From: Maricaulis sp034659015 | GTDB lineage: Bacteria; Pseudomonadota; Alphaproteobacteria; Caulobacterales; Maricaulaceae | Assembly (NCBI GenBank): GCA_034659015.1 | Contig: JAYEGL010000012.1 | Coordinates: 1-64,000, forward strand | Reading direction: 5' to 3' | DNA length: 64,000 nt | In this document: in pieces, positions 53,664 through 61,915 of the stretch | Layout: the number at the start of each line of letters is the position of its first letter | How positions within the stretch are numbered: the stretch's first letter is position 1 | Notes under the pieces: generated by a model | What the model was told of the DNA's origin: nothing | The model's input: the letters and a program-made list of their open reading frames with translations, nothing else | Database searches by the model: none | Made by a program: the position numbers and the translations under genes

Positions 53664-55748
53664 ATGAAAACCGTGTTGCTGGCCGGCGTTGCCGCCTTCG
53701 CCCTGACAAACCCCGGGCTCGCCCAGAGCCGGGCCGAAGCGGACGAGACGGCCGACGTCATCGTCGTCGAGGCGACCTATACCGAGCTGGACGCCTTCGT
53801 GTATCCGGGGATGACCGCGTCGATCGATGCCGAGGCGCTCGACCTGCGCCGTCCGGCCGACCTGGACGACCTGCTGCGCTCCATGCCCGGCCTGGAAGTG
53901 GTCGGCGGCCCGCGCCGCACCGGCCAGACAATCTCCCTGCGGGGTCAGGGCCGCGAGAACACCACGCTCCTGCTCGACGGCGCCCGTCAGAATTATTCCT
54001 CCGGCCATGACGGCGTCTTTTTCATCGACCCGGCCCTTCTGGTCGGCGTGGAAGCCGTACGCGGCCCGGCCTCGGCGATCTACGGATCCGGCGCATCGGG
54101 CGGCGTGATCGCCTTCCGCACCGCCAATGCCGGCGACCTGCTCGAGGCCGGCGAGAGCTGGGGCTATTCCCTCGGTGCGGGCTACCGCTCGGTCGACGAG
54201 GAAACCCGCGGTTCCGCCAGCGTTTACGGCCGCGCCGGAACGGCCGACCTGCTCGCCTCGGTCTCGGCCCGCTCCTCCGGCGATATCAGCCTGGGATCGG
54301 GCAACGACCTGCCGGCGGACGACGAATCCCTCTCCACCCTCATCAAGGTGGGCAACGACTTCGCCGAGGGCATCCGCGCCGAGCTGAGCTGGCAGAGCTT
54401 CGACGGCGACGTGACCGAGCCGAACAACGGCCAGGGCAATGCCGGCGTCGGTTCGCAGAACGCGCTGGTCGACAAGGACATCACGGCCGACAATCTGACA
54501 CTGACCACGTCATTCGCCCCCGGCACGATCGACTGGATGGACCTTGAACTAACGCTCTATCTCAACGAGACCGGCGTGGACGAGACCGAGCTGGTATCCG
54601 GCCGCGAATTGCGCCGCGACCTGGAAACCGTCGGCATCCGCGGCGACCAGCGTTTCGAGTTCGGCCTGGGCGCCTATGCGGCCGGTCTCACCGTGGGCGG
54701 CGAATACTACGAGGACAGCCAGGACGGCTATGACAGCGACGATCCGTCCGGCACGCGCGGCGGTGCACCGGATGCCGACAGCCAGTTCACCGCGGGCTGG
54801 ATGCAGCTGGAACTCGACGGCCCCGCACCGCTGGGCCTGCCGGGCCGGATGATCGTGCTGCCGGGCGTGCGCTATGACGAATTCGAGACCTCGACACCGA
54901 CCGGCACGGCGGTCTCCAGCGATGCCGTCTCCGAGCGCCTCGGCCTGACCTATGCGCCCACGGAAACCTTCAACATCTTCGTGAGCTGGGGTGAGGCCTT
55001 CCGCGCGCCCTCGATCAACGAACTCTATCTGGACGGAACCCACTTCTCATTCCCGCACCCGATCCTGGGCGCCCCGCTCTTCGTGTCCAACGACTTCATC
55101 GCCAATCCGGATCTGCTGCCGGAAGAAACCGAGACGATCGAGGTCGGCTTCGGTCTGGACCTGGCCGACCGGGTCGGCGTGGACCGGCTCGACCTGCGGG
55201 CCTCCTGGTACGAGACCGACGCGGAAAACCTGATCGACCTGTCAGTCGACTTCGCCTTCGACCCGACCTGTTTCGCACCGCCCTTCCTGCCCTGCTCCGC
55301 TGGCACCACGCAGAGCTCCAATGTCGGTTCGGCCGAGCTGTCGGGCTACGAGATCCAGACCCGTTTCGCGGAAGGCCCGTTTTCGCTCGACGCCTCCCTG
55401 ACCGGTATCGACGGCAAGGACGCGGAAACCGGCGCCCCGCTCGGTTCGCTCGCCCCCACCCGGCTCTTTGTCGATGGCCGGTGGAGCTTCGAACAGCATC
55501 GCCTGATCGTCGGCGGACGTATCGAAGCGGCCTCGGAATACGACGCGCCTCTGGATACCGCGGAACACCGCGCCGGGTATGTGGTGACGGATCTTTATGC
55601 CCGCTGGCGGCCTTTCGCCGGGCACGGGCTGAGCCTGAACGCCGGTGTCGAGAACCTGCTCGACCACGACTACGACCGCGTCTTCGCGGGCGTCAGCGAA
55701 CCGGGGCGGTCGGTCCGCTTCGACATCGGATGGACGCAGAACTTCTAG
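53664..55748 (+). CDS. TonB-dependent outer membrane receptor, heme/hemoglobin type
   Basis: A 694-residue outer-membrane receptor. A signal peptide (cleavage after about 21, GLAQS) leads to a short TonB-box-like segment DVIVVEAT, a plug domain (SLRGQGRENTTLLLDGARQN, EAVRGPASAIYGSGASGGVI) and a 22-strand barrel ending in VRFDIGWTQNF. The barrel has FRAPSINELY and NPDLLPEETETIEVG, the FRAP and NPNL boxes of heme/hemoglobin receptors, with histidines (TH, PH) between them. Heme uptake is therefore the best call. Confidence 0.9.
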   Translation: MKTVLLAGVAAFALTNPGLAQSRAEADETADVIVVEATYTELDAFVYPGMTASIDAEALDLRRPADLDDLLRSMPGLEVVGGPRRTGQTISLRGQGRENTTLLLDGARQNYSSGHDGVFFIDPALLVGVEAVRGPASAIYGSGASGGVIAFRTANAGDLLEAGESWGYSLGAGYRSVDEETRGSASVYGRAGTADLLASVSARSSGDISLGSGNDLPADDESLSTLIKVGNDFAEGIRAELSWQSFDGDVTEPNNGQGNAGVGSQNALVDKDITADNLTLTTSFAPGTIDWMDLELTLYLNETGVDETELVSGRELRRDLETVGIRGDQRFEFGLGAYAAGLTVGGEYYEDSQDGYDSDDPSGTRGGAPDADSQFTAGWMQLELDGPAPLGLPGRMIVLPGVRYDEFETSTPTGTAVSSDAVSERLGLTYAPTETFNIFVSWGEAFRAPSINELYLDGTHFSFPHPILGAPLFVSNDFIANPDLLPEETETIEVGFGLDLADRVGVDRLDLRASWYETDAENLIDLSVDFAFDPTCFAPPFLPCSAGTTQSSNVGSAELSGYEIQTRFAEGPFSLDASLTGIDGKDAETGAPLGSLAPTRLFVDGRWSFEQHRLIVGGRIEAASEYDAPLDTAEHRAGYVVTDLYARWRPFAGHGLSLNAGVENLLDHDYDRVFAGVSEPGRSVRFDIGWTQNF

Positions 55749-55765
55749 AGGGAGGCACTCCCTCT
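55747..55765 (+). terminator. Hairpin directly after the receptor gene
   Basis: AGAGGGAG-GCA-CTCCCTCT, a perfect 8-bp stem beginning at the stop codon. No T-run follows, so it may protect the mRNA end or act with the stronger terminator at 55827. Confidence 0.45.
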
Positions 55766-55826
55766 GACCGTCTCCGGGTCAAGAGAGGCCGGGAGATCCT
55801 CGTAGGTGGGACACTACGACCCCTGA

Positions 55827-55862
55827 GGTCCCGGGCCGTTCGCGCTCCGGGACCTTTTTTTT
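55827..55862 (+). terminator. Rho-independent terminator
   Basis: An 8-bp stem GGTCCCGG / CCGGGACC followed by eight T. It ends transcription of the receptor gene just before the convergent fliJ. Confidence 0.92.
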
Positions 55863-55874
55863 CCCGCCCGCCGC

Positions 55875-56291
55875 TCAGTTGGGACGGCGGTGGCGGACCT
55901 GGGCGATCTCGTCGAGCTCGTCCTGCTCGGCAGCGCGCAGGGCTTTCTCGGCCTGGGCCAGCCGGCGCTCTTCCAGCAGCTCGTACTTCTTGAGCTCCTG
56001 GAAGGCCTCGGCCAGGCGGTTCCGCAGGGCCTCGGCCTGGACCTCAACCTCGTCGAGCGAAAGACGGATATTGTCCTTCCGCTTGATCACGGCCTGGGCA
56101 TAGGAACCATAGGCCAGGAAGCCTTCCTTGGATTCCGTGGCCACGGCCTGTTCCTCGGGAACAGAGGCTTCCAGGCGTTCGATCTGGTCGATCAGCGCCT
56201 GGCGCGACCGGTCGAGTTCGGCCATCTGTTTCTGGAGTTCTTCAACCTTGAACCGGGCCAGCCGGATCAAGGGTTCATGCGAGCGTGTCAT
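55875..56291 (-). CDS. fliJ: FliJ-like flagellar export chaperone
   Basis: A 138-residue, almost wholly alpha-helical coiled-coil protein with regularly spaced Leu, Glu and Arg (LIRLARFKVEELQKQMAELD; ERRLAQAEKALRAAEQDELD). It follows fliI with an ATGA overlap, the standard position of fliJ. It would form the stalk inside the FliI hexamer. Sequence conservation is low in this family, so position carries part of the call. Confidence 0.87.
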   Translation of the reverse strand: MTRSHEPLIRLARFKVEELQKQMAELDRSRQALIDQIERLEASVPEEQAVATESKEGFLAYGSYAQAVIKRKDNIRLSLDEVEVQAEALRNRLAEAFQELKKYELLEERRLAQAEKALRAAEQDELDEIAQVRHRRPN

Positions 56292-57634
56292 GAGCGCTCT
56301 CCTTCACCACCACCCAAAATCTCGGACAGCTGCGCGAATGTCGCCGGAATATCCGCCGCTTCGTCTTTTTGCTGCCCGAGGAATGCTTCCAACGGATCGT
56401 TGAGAGCGATTGCCCGGTCCACATCCGGGTTCGATCCCTGGGTGTAAGCCCCCAGTCGGATCAGTTCTTCCATGTCGGAATAGGCCGACAGGAGTTTGCG
56501 CGCCTCGGCCACGAGGGGCCGTTGCGGCGGATCGTAAACTTCCGGCGCCGTCCGGCTGACCGATTTGAGCACGTCGATGGCCGGATAGCGGCCGCGCTCG
56601 GCGATGGCCCGGCTCATCACGACGTGACCGTCGAGAATACCGCGCACGGCGTCGGCAATCGGTTCGTTGTGATCGTCGCCGTCCACCAGCACGGTGAACA
56701 GGCCGGTGATCGTGCCCTGCTTGCCGCCGTCGCGGCGCTCGGGGCCCGGACCGGCGCGTTCCAGAAGGCGCGGCAGTTCGGCAAAGACAGAGGGGGTATA
56801 CCCCCGCGTCGTCGGCGGTTCGCCGGCGGCCAGGCCGATCTCGCGCTGGGCGAGAGCAAAACGCGTCACGCTGTCCATCAGGCACAGCACATCCTTGCCC
56901 TGGTCGCGGAAATATTCCGCCGTGGTCAGGGTCAGGTGCGCGGCCTGGCGCCGGGCCAGGGCGGGCGCGTCGGAAGTCTCGGTGATAACGACGGAGCGCT
57001 TGCGGCCTTCCGGGCCCAGCACGTCGTCGACGAATTCCCGCGCTTCGCGGCCCCGTTCGCCGATCAGGCCGATGACGATCACGTCGGCATCGCAGGCGCG
57101 GGCCAGCATGGACATGAGAACCGACTTGCCGACACCGGATCCGGCGAAGATGCCCAGACGCTGACCGCGCCGCATCGGCACGAAGGCATTGAGAACGCGA
57201 ACGCCCAGATCCAGCCGGTCGCCCAGACGGGCCCGGCCGTGAGCGCCGGGCGGATTGCCCTTGAGCGGATAGGGCAGCGCGCCGTCCGACAGGGGTGCGC
57301 CGGCATCGAGCGGCCGGCCGAAACCGTCCAGCACCCGGCCGAGCCAGGCTGCCGACGGGCGCACGCGCGCCGCTTCGGGCTGCAGCCGGACACGCGCGCC
57401 GGGGCGCACGCCTTCCAGGGGACCGAAAGGCATCATCAGCGCAGTCTCGCCGCGAAAGCCCACAATCTCGCATTCGGCGGGACCCTGGCTCGTCTCGATC
57501 ACCGCATGCGCACCCAGCGAGAGCCCCGCCTTGGGGCCCTCGGCTTCGACGAGCAAGCCGTTCAGCGCGGTGATCCGGCCTTCCAGCACGCGATCGTCGA
57601 GGCGCTCGATGCGATCGATCAGGGTTTGCATCAT
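56288..57634 (-). CDS. fliI: Flagellum-specific export ATPase FliI
   Basis: A 448-residue F1-beta-like ATPase that energises flagellar export. Walker A AGSGVGKS (164-171), GLIGERGREAREFVDD, the Walker B CLMDSVTRFALAQREIGLAA and GYTPSVFAELPRLLERAG are all FliI signatures, and no V-ATPase or T3SS-injectisome companions are present. The start is placed at one of two adjacent ATGs (57634 or 57631); upstream residues in the same frame are not conserved. Coupled to fliJ by overlap. Confidence 0.95.
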   Translation of the reverse strand: MMQTLIDRIERLDDRVLEGRITALNGLLVEAEGPKAGLSLGAHAVIETSQGPAECEIVGFRGETALMMPFGPLEGVRPGARVRLQPEAARVRPSAAWLGRVLDGFGRPLDAGAPLSDGALPYPLKGNPPGAHGRARLGDRLDLGVRVLNAFVPMRRGQRLGIFAGSGVGKSVLMSMLARACDADVIVIGLIGERGREAREFVDDVLGPEGRKRSVVITETSDAPALARRQAAHLTLTTAEYFRDQGKDVLCLMDSVTRFALAQREIGLAAGEPPTTRGYTPSVFAELPRLLERAGPGPERRDGGKQGTITGLFTVLVDGDDHNEPIADAVRGILDGHVVMSRAIAERGRYPAIDVLKSVSRTAPEVYDPPQRPLVAEARKLLSAYSDMEELIRLGAYTQGSNPDVDRAIALNDPLEAFLGQQKDEAADIPATFAQLSEILGGGEGERS

Positions 57635-57766
57635 AGGTCTGGAACCGCCTTGCGTCCTGTGGCGAAAATGCCAATCCACGGCAACAATATACCCGACGCG
57701 GTTGCCCTAGCGTAAACACCCGGCATTTTTTGCATGGCCGCGCACAGACAATTCCATCGGCTGCTG

Positions 57767-58128
57767 GACTCGATTCTTCCTGCGAGTCCCCTGCGGCTCG
57801 AAATCTGATGTGGAAAACCCCGACATCGCCGGAAAGCCGGCTCCATGGCCCGATTTACCAAGTATCAGGCGGCGGAACGGCGATCCCGGGGCTATACTTT
57901 ATGCACGTGATATTTGATCAATCGGAAGAAAAATCGCGCGTTTCGCGATTCCATGAACGCGTTAACCCCTGAATCGTTAACGGGATTTCCGAATCAAGCG
58001 CGTCGCCGAAATTTTCGCGATTTGACGATTCCGAAATCCGGTCAAGCGGCACTTAACTTTCGTTAAGGGTTTCCGCCTAGCGTCCAAATAAGGTTAATCA
58101 CAGACGTGAGGCCGGGCGGCACTGATTC
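57767..58128 (+). promoter_or_regulatory. ctrA control region: GANTC cluster and TTAA half-sites
   Basis: The roughly 520-base spacer between fliI and ctrA holds no gene. GANTC (CcrM) sites start at 57767, 57772, 57784, 57947, 57971, 57991, 58027 and 58124. TTAA half-sites lie at 57962, 57977, 58053, 58063 and 58094; the 58053/58063 pair is TTAA-N6-TTAA, one base short of the usual spacing. Caulobacter ctrA P1 is silenced by full GANTC methylation and P2 is autoregulated, so both features are expected. Exact promoters were not assigned. Confidence 0.7.
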
Positions 58129-58157
58129 GCCCGCACAGCGAAACCGGAGGCGAACCA

Positions 58158-58853
<696 letters not shown>

Positions 58854-58878
58854 TCGGCCTTAAAACCGGTATCGCAAG

Positions 58879-58906
58879 AGCCCGGGCGGAAACGCCCGGG
58901 CTTTTT
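58879..58906 (+). terminator. Rho-independent terminator of ctrA
   Basis: A 10-bp perfect stem AGCCCGGGCG / CGCCCGGGCT with a GAAA tetraloop and a T-run, 25 bases after the ctrA stop. Confidence 0.92.
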
Positions 58907-58947
58907 CGCGCCGACGGCATGCCTGCCCGAGCGCGGCCCCCCATGCA

Positions 58948-58982
58948 AAACGCCCCCGCGAGACTGTCGCGGGGGCGTTTTC
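58948..58982. terminator. Bidirectional terminator between ctrA and cheR
   Basis: A 15-bp inverted repeat AAAACGCCCCCGCGA / TCGCGGGGGCGTTTT with a GACTG loop. A and T tails on either side allow it to work for the che operon (minus) as well as for read-through from ctrA. Confidence 0.88.
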
Positions 58983-59012
58983 ATTCTATTGCGATCACAG
59001 GAGAGCCGCGGA

Positions 59013-59855
59013 TCAGGCCGCGGCCGACTTCACCACGCCGGCGCGGCCGTAGAGACCGCGGCGGCCTTCCACCGGCGCATAGTCCTGGGACAGGCCGACA
59101 ACCGTCTCGGCGGCGCCCATCACCAGATACCCGTCCGTGGCCGTCTGTGCGGCCAGCCGCTGAAGCACGCGCTTCTTGGTATCGGCGTCGAAATAGATCA
59201 GCACATTGCGGCAGAAGATGACGTCGAACGTACCCATGCCGGTAAACCCTTCCAGCAGGTTCTGCTTCTTGAAAGTCACCATGGAGCGCAGGTTCGGCTT
59301 GACGCGCCACTGATCGCCCGACTGGTCGAAATGCGTGACCAGGCGCTGGATCGCCAGGCCGCGCTGGACCTCGAACTGCGAGTAGAGGCCGGCCTTGGCC
59401 TTCTCCAGAACGCGCGGGGCCATGTCGGTGGCGACAATCTCGAAACGCAGCCCGCCCAGACGCGCCTTCTCCTCTTCCAGGAGCATGGCCAGCGAATAGG
59501 GCTCCTGGCCCGACGAACAGGCGGCGCACCAGATACGGATCGTTGCAGTATTCCCGCGCGTGCGCGAGAGAACCGGCAGGATCTCTTCCTTGAACAGGTC
59601 GAAGGGCGTGTTGTCGCGGAAGAAGAAGGTCTCGTGGGTCGCCAGCGCCTCGGTGATCGCCCAGAGCAGGCGGTCGGAACTGTCGCGGCGGGCCGCGGTG
59701 ATCAGCGCCTCGATGGACGGGAAGCCCTCGGCCCGCGCCAGCGGCGCAAGACGGCTTTCCAGCAGGTATCCCTTGTCGGCGGACAGGACCAGGCCCGAAC
59801 GCTTGTAGGCTTCCGCGGCTACAAAGGTGATGTCATCGGTCTTGATCATGCTCAC
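59013..59855 (-). CDS. cheR: Chemotaxis methyltransferase CheR
   Basis: A 280-residue SAM-dependent methyltransferase for chemoreceptor glutamates. The N-terminal helical domain leads to THETFFFRDNTPFD, the SAM site IRIWCAACSSGQEPYSLAML, and FDVIFCRNVLIYFD. It is the last gene of cheA-W-Y-B-R and overlaps cheB by ATGA, so the paired methylase and esterase are made in a fixed ratio. Confidence 0.96.
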   Translation of the reverse strand: MSMIKTDDITFVAAEAYKRSGLVLSADKGYLLESRLAPLARAEGFPSIEALITAARRDSSDRLLWAITEALATHETFFFRDNTPFDLFKEEILPVLSRTRGNTATIRIWCAACSSGQEPYSLAMLLEEEKARLGGLRFEIVATDMAPRVLEKAKAGLYSQFEVQRGLAIQRLVTHFDQSGDQWRVKPNLRSMVTFKKQNLLEGFTGMGTFDVIFCRNVLIYFDADTKKRVLQRLAAQTATDGYLVMGAAETVVGLSQDYAPVEGRRGLYGRAGVVKSAAA

Positions 59856-61033
59856 ATCCCGTTTTTCGCGCGCTGGACGATAGCGGCCCCGATGCGGTCG
59901 AGCGGCAGGATCTCGTCTGCCAGACCGGCGGCGGCGACAGCGCCCGGCATGCCCCAGACCACGCTGGAAGCCTCGTCCTGGGCGAGGACCGTGCCGCCGG
60001 CATTGCGCAGGATGCGCGCGCCCTCGCGGCCGTCATGGCCCATGCCCGTCAGTATAATGCCCAGAGCCTTGCCGCCCGTGACCTCGGTCACCGACTGGAA
60101 CAGCGGGTCGACGGCCGGGCGGCAGAAATTGATCGGCGGTGTCTGGTCGAGGACGGCATAGAAACCGGCCGCGTCCTTGCGAACCGTCAGGTGGAAATCG
60201 CCCGGAGCGATATAGAGACCGCCGGCGGTCAGCCGCTCGCCATCCTCGGCTTCCTTGCAGCGCAGGGAGCTGGCCTTGGACAGGTGTTCGGCGAGGATTT
60301 TCGTGAACAGGGCCGGCATGTGCTGGGCAATGAGGATCGGCGCTTTCACATCCGGACCGAAGGCCGCAACCACGTCACGCAGGGCCTGCGGCCCGCCGGT
60401 CGACGAGCCGATGGCAATGACTTCCGGACGTGCCGTGTGGCGCGCGACCGAGCCGCGGGCCGCCGGCGGCTGTGCGCTGGGCGCAAAGCTGCGGCGGGCC
60501 GGTGCGCCGGCGGACGCCGGCGGCGGCGCGATCGTGCGAACGGCCGGCGAGGACGGCTGTGCCGGAATGTCCCTCGCCGAGGGAACCGGCGGGATCGGCT
60601 TGGGGGCCAGCGCCTTCAGCTTGGAGAGCAGGTCGCGGCGGAATTCCTCGGCACCGGCCAGGCGTCCGGCCTGCGGCTTGGGCGCGTAGTCGGCCGCCCC
60701 CATCGACAGGGCGCGGATCGTCACTTCACCGCCGCGGCGCGTCAGCGTCGAGGCCATGAGCACCTTGGCACCCGGAACGGCCTTGAGCAGAAGCGGCAGG
60801 GCCGCGAGCCCGTCCATCTTGGGCATCTCGACGTCAAGCACGATCAGGTCGGGCTTGAGTTCCTCGGCCTTTCTAAGGCCCTGTTCCCCGTCGACCGCGG
60901 CGCCAACCAGCGTGAGATCCGGGTCTTCCTCGACCCAGCGGGTCATCAGTCCACGGGCGACGGCGGAGTCGTCGATCACGAGGACTTTGGCAATGGGACT
61001 GGCGGCTGCGCCCGTTCTGGCGAGTTCCGGCAT
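59852..61033 (-). CDS. cheB: Chemotaxis methylesterase/response regulator CheB
   Basis: A 393-residue protein: receiver domain (about 15-135) with DD at 21-22 and phospho-acceptor D67, a proline/alanine-rich linker (145-200) longer than in E. coli, then the methylesterase domain. The catalytic serine is in IAIGSSTGGPQAL (near 210), the histidine in AQHMPALFT (H238), and the aspartate in GMGHDGREGA. It removes receptor methyl groups when phosphorylated by CheA. Confidence 0.96.
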   Translation of the reverse strand: MPELARTGAAASPIAKVLVIDDSAVARGLMTRWVEEDPDLTLVGAAVDGEQGLRKAEELKPDLIVLDVEMPKMDGLAALPLLLKAVPGAKVLMASTLTRRGGEVTIRALSMGAADYAPKPQAGRLAGAEEFRRDLLSKLKALAPKPIPPVPSARDIPAQPSSPAVRTIAPPPASAGAPARRSFAPSAQPPAARGSVARHTARPEVIAIGSSTGGPQALRDVVAAFGPDVKAPILIAQHMPALFTKILAEHLSKASSLRCKEAEDGERLTAGGLYIAPGDFHLTVRKDAAGFYAVLDQTPPINFCRPAVDPLFQSVTEVTGGKALGIILTGMGHDGREGARILRNAGGTVLAQDEASSVVWGMPGAVAAAGLADEILPLDRIGAAIVQRAKNGM

Positions 61034-61044
61034 GGGAAACGTCC

Positions 61045-61419
61045 TTAAGAGGCGCGGAGCAATCCGGTCTGCTGCAGTTTGGATTCGATGATTTCGCCGT
61101 CGAAGGGCTTCATGACGTATTCGTCGGCACCGGCCCGCAGGGCTTCGGTGATGTGCGCCATGTCGTTTTCCGTGGTGCAGAACACGACGACCGGCTTGTC
61201 ACCGCCCTCTTCACGCCGCAGCGCCTTGACGAAGTCGAGGCCGTTCATGACCGGCATGTTCCAGTCCAGCAGGACCGCATCGGGCATCTGCTTGCGGCAC
61301 GCGTCGAGCGCTTCGGACCCGTCCGCCGCTTCGATGCACTCGAAATCGAGCTCTTCGATGATTTTGCGGGCGACTTTCCGGATTACCCGGGAATCGTCCA
61401 CGACGAGACAGGTTTTCAT
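61045..61419 (-). CDS. cheY: Chemotaxis response regulator CheY
   Basis: A 124-residue single-domain receiver. DD at 8-9, phospho-acceptor D52 in LLDWNMPVMNG, the conserved Thr in CTTEND and Lys in YVMKPFDGE are all present. It is phosphorylated by CheA and binds the switch (FliM, not in this window) to change rotation. Lies between cheW and cheB. Confidence 0.95.
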   Translation of the reverse strand: MKTCLVVDDSRVIRKVARKIIEELDFECIEAADGSEALDACRKQMPDAVLLDWNMPVMNGLDFVKALRREEGGDKPVVVFCTTENDMAHITEALRAGADEYVMKPFDGEIIESKLQQTGLLRAS

Positions 61420-61432
61420 GCCTTACCCTCCG

Positions 61433-61915
61433 CTAGGCCGCCTTGCTTGTCTGGCCGGCCGATCCGATCACGGCCGAGACGTCGAGAACCGCGAGCAGTT
61501 CCTTGTCCAGCCGGTGGACGCCCTTGACCATGGAACGCCAGCGCGCGTCGACATGAGCGGGAACCGGTTCCAGTTCGGCTCGGGGCCGCCGCAGCACTTC
61601 ACCAACACTATCGACAATAAGTCCGAAGATTTCGTTCCCGCGTTCGACACCCAGCGCCATGCCGCTTTCCGTCTTCTCGCGCGGGGTCAGACCCAGGCGC
61701 CGGCGGGCATCGATCGCCGTGACGATCCGGCCGCGCAGGTTGAGCAGGCCGGCCACCTCGTCCGGCGCCAGCGGTACGTGCGTGACCGATTGCGGCGCAA
61801 AGACCTCGCGGATGGCATCGACCGGCGCCCCGAAGAGCTGGTCGCCAATACGCACCGAAACGTATTCGTTCATCGCCTCGGCGCCGAGTTCGGAATCGCT
61901 TTGCTGCGAGCTCAT
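61433..61915 (-). CDS. cheW: Chemotaxis coupling protein CheW
   Basis: A 160-residue adapter linking receptors to CheA. Two CheW subdomains are visible as FGAPVDAIREVF and VAGLLNLRGRIVTAIDARRR followed by GLIVDSVGEVLR. The start at 61915 overlaps the cheA stop (ATGA); the open frame further upstream overlaps cheA and is not coding. Confidence 0.95.
   Translation of the reverse strand: MSSQQSDSELGAEAMNEYVSVRIGDQLFGAPVDAIREVFAPQSVTHVPLAPDEVAGLLNLRGRIVTAIDARRRLGLTPREKTESGMALGVERGNEIFGLIVDSVGEVLRRPRAELEPVPAHVDARWRSMVKGVHRLDKELLAVLDVSAVIGSAGQTSKAA

Noticed and set aside
55875..57634. Virulence type III secretion ATPase and stalk
   Set aside because: No injectisome genes nearby, and the sequence motifs and genomic context are flagellar.
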